Below, one piece after another: positions 59,745-64,000 of a stretch of DNA of 64,000 nt; the first letter of the stretch is position 1, and each line of letters starts with the position of its first letter. This stretch comes from Granulicella rosea (GTDB lineage Bacteria; Acidobacteriota; Terriglobia; Terriglobales; Acidobacteriaceae), in contig NZ_FZOU01000006.1 in NCBI RefSeq assembly GCF_900188085.1, positions 271,557-335,556 of the forward strand. The letters run 5' to 3'. The notes under the pieces are model-generated. The model was not told the DNA's origin, searched no databases, and was given only the letters and a program-made list of their open reading frames with translations. Made by a program: the position numbers and the translations under genes.

Positions 59745-59764
59745 ATTGGTGGAGTTCCAGGACT

Positions 59765-60685
59765 TTATTGACGCTCCAGAAGCTCCTGCCGTTCCCGCTC
59801 TTCCACTTCCTGATTCGTCGGCTCCCGATACTCCAGCAGCCGCCGCTGGTGCGAGAAGACCTCCACCGCGGTCCGCGTGACGTCCTCCGTGGATCCGGCA
59901 TGATCGTGCTTGATCTCCAGCACTCCCGGGACCGGCAAAGAGGCCAGCAGCCGGTAGGTCTTCGCCCAGTCGATCGTCCCGTTCAGCGTGGCGCTGCCGC
60001 GCTCCGTACCCGAGGCCGGCCACAGGTGATCGTCGCGCATGCCATTGTTATCATGCACATGCACCTCGCCGATCCTGGGCGACAACAGTTCGAGCATCGC
60101 CGCGAGATCCTGCCCCTTCACATGCGCGTGGCCGACATCCAGACACACGCCGACCGAGTCGAAGTGGCCGATGCGCAGAATCGCCAGCAGCTTTTCGGGC
60201 GTCGTAATCTCGTTCCGCAGATTCTCGAGCAGCAGCCGCACGCCGAGCGGCGCGGCGAACGCCTTCAGGTGCTCGATGGCGGTCAGCGAGTGCTCAAGCG
60301 CCTGGTCGCTCCACACATCGTTCGACATACCCAGATGCAGCACGCAGGCCGAGATGGGAATCAGCTCGGCCGACTCGATGGCGCGTTTGATCTCGTCCAT
60401 CGCCTCGATCCGGTGCGTCTTCTCGGGCGCGATGAGGTTGACGTTCGGCCCCGCATGCCGCGACCAGGTCGTCTCGGTGGTCAGCGGCTGGTGTAGCGTG
60501 GCGCCCGTGCCGGTGTCGCGGAACCACTGCGCGATCTCCCGGACCTGCGAGCGGTCGGCGTAGTCGAAGTGATGGCGCGCGGCGAAGATCTCGATGACGC
60601 CCGCGCCGCCGTGACGCAGCGCGTCCAGCAGACCGGGATGCAGACGATGCGGAAGAAAGACCTGGGTGGAGATTGCGGATTGCAT
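59765..60685 (-). CDS. TIM-barrel sugar-phosphate isomerase/epimerase-like protein
   Basis: A 306-residue (beta/alpha)8 protein of the xylose-isomerase-like / AP-endonuclease-2 superfamily. It shows V-I-E-I-F-A-A-R-H-H-F near the N-terminus, L-H-L-G-M-S, L-L-L-E-N-L-R-N-E, V-C-L-D-V-G-H-A and E-V-H-V-H-D-N-N. These carry Glu, Asp and His metal ligands. L-E-I-K-H-D-H closes the barrel. The metal site is complete, so it should be active; substrate unknown. Cytoplasmic. Start ATG 60685. Confidence 0.85.
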   Translation of the reverse strand: MQSAISTQVFLPHRLHPGLLDALRHGGAGVIEIFAARHHFDYADRSQVREIAQWFRDTGTGATLHQPLTTETTWSRHAGPNVNLIAPEKTHRIEAMDEIKRAIESAELIPISACVLHLGMSNDVWSDQALEHSLTAIEHLKAFAAPLGVRLLLENLRNEITTPEKLLAILRIGHFDSVGVCLDVGHAHVKGQDLAAMLELLSPRIGEVHVHDNNGMRDDHLWPASGTERGSATLNGTIDWAKTYRLLASLPVPGVLEIKHDHAGSTEDVTRTAVEVFSHQRRLLEYREPTNQEVEERERQELLERQ

Positions 60686-60780
60686 GACGCTCTTAACGGT
60701 ACAGTAAACAGCCGACTTGTTGCACCAGGAAGAGTCGGCTGCTCGCTGCGCAATTCGGTTCCGGGAATGCAGAAGACAAG

Positions 60781-60812
60781 AGCAGATCCTCCGCTACGCG
60801 AAGGATGACAAA
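60781..60812 (-). repeat. CCTGAG-type repeat, degenerate half-element
   Basis: AGCAGATCCTCCGCTACGCG plus AAGGATGACAAA matches the inverted copy at 56541-56575 with a few changes and a lost CTCA segment. It lies between the epimerase-like gene and gamma-glutamyltransferase. Confidence 0.6.
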
Positions 60813-60833
60813 TAGAGAGGCAAAGCAGCCACG

Positions 60834-62636
60834 TTAATACCCCGCAGCCTTGCCGAAGCTCTTGCGCTGGTCGTGTCCGGCGAGCAACTGTCCCGTCTTC
60901 GGGTCGACCATGATCAGCTCGCTGTCGCCCCAGACGCCGGGGCTCTTCTCGTCCGCCTCGTTCGAGCGGGAGACCTTATACCCCGCCGCGCGCAGCTCCT
61001 CGACGACCTTCAGGTCGAAGCGTTTCTCCACCTGAATCTCGTCCGGCAGATATTGATGGTGGAAGCGTGGCGCATCCGCCGCCTGCTGCACGTTCAGGCC
61101 GTTGTCGACGATGCTCAGCAGGTCGTTCGCGACCGTCGTAATGATCGTCGACCCGCCGGGACTGCCGAGCACGAGCGACAGCTTGCCGTCCTTGGTCACG
61201 ATCGTCGGGGTCATGCTCGACAGCGGCCTGTGCCCCGGCGCAATGGCATTGGCAGGCCCTTGAATCAGGTGGAACATGTTCATCGTGCCGGGCTTGGAGG
61301 CGAAGTCGTCCATCTCATTGTTCAGGAGGAAACCCAGCCCTTCGGCGGTTGCGCCGCAGCCAAACGTCCCGTTCAGCGTGTAAGTCGTTGAAACGGCGTT
61401 ACCCTGCTTGTCGACGACCGAGTACTGCGTCGTCTCCATCGGCTCCTTGCGGGTAAAACCGACGGGAGGAGGCGGCAAAAATCCTTCCGGTCGCTTCAGC
61501 GTGTCGGACGGGCTTGGCTTCACCGGGTCGATGCCCTTGCGCCATGCCGCCGCATAGGCCGGGTCGCCCATCTGCTTCAGCGGCAGGTCGGTGTAGTCCG
61601 GGTCGCCGAGGTAGTCGGCGCGGTCCATGTAGGCGCGGCGGAAGGCCTCGACGATCAGGTGCGTCTGGGCCTCGGACCGATCCGCACCCAGCTTCGGCAG
61701 GTCGTAGCCCGACAAGATATTCAGCGACTCCAGCAGCACGATCCCGCCCGAGGACGGCGGCGGCGAGGTGATGATCTCGTATCCCTTGTAGTGCCCAACC
61801 AGCGGCGCGCGGTCCTTGACCTTATAGTCTGCCAGGTCGGCCATGGTAATCAGACCGCCGCCCTTCTGCACGGTCTTCACGATGCCCTGCGCGATCTGCC
61901 CGGTGTAGAAGTCCTTCGGATCGACCGCGATGCGGGTCAGCGTCTTCGCGAGGTCCGGCTGCGCGAAGATCTGGCCCTCCTTATACAGGTCGCCTCCGCG
62001 CTGGAAGACCCGCGCCGACTCCGGGAACTTCGTCAGGTTCTTGCTGCCGAGCGCCCTGGCCTCCTCCTCGCTCAGTTCGTAGCCATTGGCCGCCAGCCGG
62101 ATGGCCGGGGCAAGATCCTCCGCCAGCGACAGCTTGCCGTAGTGCGACTGCGCGTAGACCAGTCCGGCGACCGTTCCCGGAACGCCGATCGCCTTATACC
62201 CGCTGGTCGAAAGCCCCGGAACGACGTTGCCCTGCTTATCCAGATACATATCGGCGGTCGCGGCCTGCGGGGCGCGCTCGCGGTAGTCGAGAAAATGCGT
62301 CTCGACCGCCTTGCCCTTCTCCCCGTTCAGCCGGATGAGCATGAATCCGCCGCCGCCGATGTTGCCTGCCTGCGGATAGACGACGGCCAGCGCGAACCCC
62401 ACCGCGACGGCCGCGTCCACGGCGTTGCCGCCCTTCTGCAGAATCTCCAGGCCGGCGTCGGTCGCATCGTGTTGAATCGAAACCACCATGGCATGCTTTG
62501 CCTTCACCGGCGGAACGACCGGCAGCGGAGGCGGCTGCGTCATCTGCGCGGAAACTGACGCGTACAGAGACAAGACGGCGGCGGAGGCGATCAGGCGGCG
62601 GACGGCAGGCGAATCGACAAGCTGGGCGACGGGCAT
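60834..62636 (-). CDS. ggt: Gamma-glutamyltransferase
   Basis: A 600-residue periplasmic gamma-glutamyltranspeptidase that cleaves itself into two chains. Signal peptide about 1-31 (S-V-S-A-Q). The autoprocessing site and nucleophilic Thr are in M-E-T-T-Q-Y-S-V-V-D (canonical T-T-H-x-S-V-V-D, with Gln in place of His). Downstream G-S-P-G-G-S-T-I binds the gamma-glutamyl carbonyl. Degrades glutathione and gamma-glutamyl compounds. ATG 62636 gives a normal signal peptide; the longer frame to 62744 does not. Start spacing to GGAG is a little long. Confidence 0.92.
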   Translation of the reverse strand: MPVAQLVDSPAVRRLIASAAVLSLYASVSAQMTQPPPLPVVPPVKAKHAMVVSIQHDATDAGLEILQKGGNAVDAAVAVGFALAVVYPQAGNIGGGGFMLIRLNGEKGKAVETHFLDYRERAPQAATADMYLDKQGNVVPGLSTSGYKAIGVPGTVAGLVYAQSHYGKLSLAEDLAPAIRLAANGYELSEEEARALGSKNLTKFPESARVFQRGGDLYKEGQIFAQPDLAKTLTRIAVDPKDFYTGQIAQGIVKTVQKGGGLITMADLADYKVKDRAPLVGHYKGYEIITSPPPSSGGIVLLESLNILSGYDLPKLGADRSEAQTHLIVEAFRRAYMDRADYLGDPDYTDLPLKQMGDPAYAAAWRKGIDPVKPSPSDTLKRPEGFLPPPPVGFTRKEPMETTQYSVVDKQGNAVSTTYTLNGTFGCGATAEGLGFLLNNEMDDFASKPGTMNMFHLIQGPANAIAPGHRPLSSMTPTIVTKDGKLSLVLGSPGGSTIITTVANDLLSIVDNGLNVQQAADAPRFHHQYLPDEIQVEKRFDLKVVEELRAAGYKVSRSNEADEKSPGVWGDSELIMVDPKTGQLLAGHDQRKSFGKAAGY

Positions 62637-62853
62637 GGGCAGCGTAACTCCAAAGAATTCTTTCGCGCGAATGAGGCCTGCGAACAGACCTGCAACGAAC
62701 TCCGTACGGCGCGACACGGCGCTGTCTCTGCAGGATACCTGCAACTCCCATCCGGTAGCGAATATGGCTCATGAACCACAAAGACGTCCTTTCACGAAAG
62801 AAAAATGAACACTTCCACTGCGCGCCCGGTCATAGTGGTTACGAAGGTCAAAA

Positions 62854-63456
62854 ATGAACCGGCTGAAGGAGCCAATCGTGTACCAGGCGCACTCGAACGA
62901 TCCACCGGGCAGCAGCGACCGCGGCATCCGGCGGGACGCGGCCTTTTCGCTCCTGGTGCATCGGCAGACGCAGTTCCTGTACCGGATCGCCCTCAGCCTG
63001 GTGCGAAACCCGCAGGACGCCGAAGATGTCGTCCAGGAGACGCTGCTCAAACTCTTTCGCGGCGAGGCCTGGCTCCAGATGGAGAACGAGCGCGCCTTCC
63101 TTGCCCGAGCCGTCTGGCGGGTGGGGCTCAACCACCTCGCACGCTCCGGCGCCAAAGCCATGCGGCACGCCGAGGATGTGACGGTGATGAACCTGGCCGC
63201 GCCGGGCGACTCGCCCGAGGATCGCGCGGTCGACATGTCGCAGCGCAGGCTGCTCCATCGCCTGATCGACGCCCTGCCCGAAGATCTGCGTCAGCCGCTG
63301 CTGCTGAGCGCGGTCGAAGGCATCTCCTCCGCCGAGGTCGGCTACACGCTCGACCTGCCGGAGGGCACCGTCCGGACCCGCATCATGCGCGCCCGGAACG
63401 AACTGAAACGACGTTTTGCGGCTGGTACGCAAGGAAGCAGCGAGGTGCGCCGATGA
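62854..63456 (+). CDS. ECF-type RNA polymerase sigma factor
   Basis: A 200-residue extracytoplasmic-function sigma factor. Region 2 (about 30-100; R-I-A-L-S-L-V-R-N-P-Q-D-A-E-D-V-V-Q-E-T-L-L-K-L-F-R) and region 4 (about 138-185; L-P-E-D-L-R-Q-P-L-L-L, G-T-V-R-T-R-I-M-R-A-R) are both present; region 3 is absent as expected. Its TGA overlaps the next ATG, so it is coupled to the TonB/anti-sigma-like gene that follows. The signal it answers to is unknown. Confidence 0.92.
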   Translation: MNRLKEPIVYQAHSNDPPGSSDRGIRRDAAFSLLVHRQTQFLYRIALSLVRNPQDAEDVVQETLLKLFRGEAWLQMENERAFLARAVWRVGLNHLARSGAKAMRHAEDVTVMNLAAPGDSPEDRAVDMSQRRLLHRLIDALPEDLRQPLLLSAVEGISSAEVGYTLDLPEGTVRTRIMRARNELKRRFAAGTQGSSEVRR

Positions 63457-64000
63457 ATCCTCAGAATGACGAAAAACTCGACCTTCTGATCGACACGGTG
63501 CTCCACGAAGCTGTGAACCAGGCTCCGCCGCCCAGCCTCCAGGCCCGCATTCTCCAAACAGCCCATCAGGAAAAGGATCCAGCCATGACGACTCCTCCCA
63601 CTCAGCCGCCCAGCAATCGCCCCCCTCTGCCGCCGGGACAGAACCGCTCCGGCATGCGCCGGCCGCCTGCGCCGCTGGTCAGCGAGACACCGGTCAAGGA
63701 TGTCCAGTTCGCCCACTTCGGCGTCCTGAACTCCGGCAAGCAGGATAAGGGTTCGCTCTTCGCCTCGCTCGGCCTGAACGCTGCGCTCGTGGCGATCGCC
63801 ATCGTCATCGGCGCGGCCACGCACGTGCAGATGCAGAAACAAAAAGAGCAGGTCACGCTGGTGGTTCCGATCAAGGATGAGCCGAAGCCTAAGCCGCCGG
63901 AGCCACCGAAGCCGCCACCGAAGCCTCTACCCAAGCCGCCGGTGATCAAGCCGGTTCCGCCGAAGATCGTGCTCGAGAAGGTGAAGATTCCCGATCCGCC
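63453..64000 (+). CDS. TonB-like protein with anti-sigma-type N-terminus, 3' end outside window
   Basis: At least 182 residues, cut by the window end. The first 42 residues (D-E-K-L-D-L-L-I-D-T-V-L-H-E-A ... L-Q-A-R-I-L) resemble the sigma-binding N-terminus of anti-sigma proteins. A Pro-rich stretch follows (about 47-75), then one membrane helix (about 107-123; L-N-A-A-L-V-A-I-A-I-V-I-G-A-A). A long Pro/Lys-rich spacer (K-P-K-P-P-E-P-P-K-P-P-P-K-P) continues to the window edge, as in TonB proteins. ATG 63453 overlaps the sigma stop (ATGA). It could both hold the sigma factor and energise outer-membrane receptors; the C-terminal TonB domain is not visible, so a separate Pro-rich anti-sigma is also possible. 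Confidence 0.75.
   Translation, partial: MNPQNDEKLDLLIDTVLHEAVNQAPPPSLQARILQTAHQEKDPAMTTPPTQPPSNRPPLPPGQNRSGMRRPPAPLVSETPVKDVQFAHFGVLNSGKQDKGSLFASLGLNAALVAIAIVIGAATHVQMQKQKEQVTLVVPIKDEPKPKPPEPPKPPPKPLPKPPVIKPVPPKIVLEKVKIPDP

Overview
The window looks like chromosome from an Acidobacteriota member, most likely subdivision 1 (Terriglobia, Granulicella/Edaphobacter/Terriglobus-like). This rests on three things: high GC, two very large Oar-type TonB receptors with an N-terminal carboxypeptidase-regulatory domain, and many copies of palindromic intergenic repeats that I associate with this group. The assignment is inference, because no rRNA or tRNA gene was found. There are about 56 protein genes, most of them ordinary housekeeping, envelope or secreted functions.

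Region by region. 1-7.8 kb: a metallo-beta-lactamase-fold hydrolase cut by the window edge, a YihY/BrkB membrane protein, two small exported proteins, a Tat-exported flavin amine oxidase, a translationally coupled beta-propeller + MoaD/ThiS-like pair, a luciferase-like oxidoreductase and a VOC protein. 7.8-9.5 kb: a lower-GC patch with a solitary tyrosine recombinase and a membrane-anchored unknown. 9.6-18.4 kb: exported esterase, sodium/solute symporter, Oar-like receptor, DUF2237, DUF6438-ankyrin protein. 18.4-23.2 kb: YbiT-type ABC-F ATPase, a low-GC two-gene HEPN module, a VIT1/CCC1 transporter and a DEAD-box helicase. 23.6-28.9 kb: a surface-glycan cluster (three GT2 glycosyltransferases, a GT11 fucosyltransferase and a flippase), four of whose genes are tightly coupled. 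29-34.7 kb: MsrA, RluB-type pseudouridine synthase, a CDP-alcohol phosphatidyltransferase, GntR and LysR regulators, and an NAD(P)-binding protein. 34.9-37.1 kb: a copper-type module (CopD, CopC and a Met/His-rich exported protein).

37.5-44 kb is the most unusual block. Two paralogous M20-fold lipoproteins flank two MacB-type ABC permeases, with no ATPase gene nearby. Both lipoproteins have lost several canonical zinc ligands. 44-48 kb: the second Oar-like receptor. 48-53.4 kb: exported hydrolases (DUF885 lipoprotein, two alpha/beta hydrolases, a DUF882/MepK-like peptidase) and an AraC regulator. 53.7-55.2 kb: a greA-VOC-phosphatidyltransferase operon. 55.4-62.6 kb: DinB, DUF1810, a carboxypeptidase-regulatory protein, an antitoxin-like HTH protein with an apparent toxin remnant in front of it, asparaginyl-tRNA synthetase, a TIM-barrel epimerase and gamma-glutamyltransferase. 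62.9-64 kb: an ECF sigma factor overlapping a TonB-type gene with an anti-sigma-like N-terminus, cut by the window edge.

Three palindromic repeat families lie between genes. One copy has become the coding end of a phosphatidyltransferase, and another pair forms a long hairpin inside the copper module. No CRISPR array, rRNA, tRNA or transposase gene was seen.
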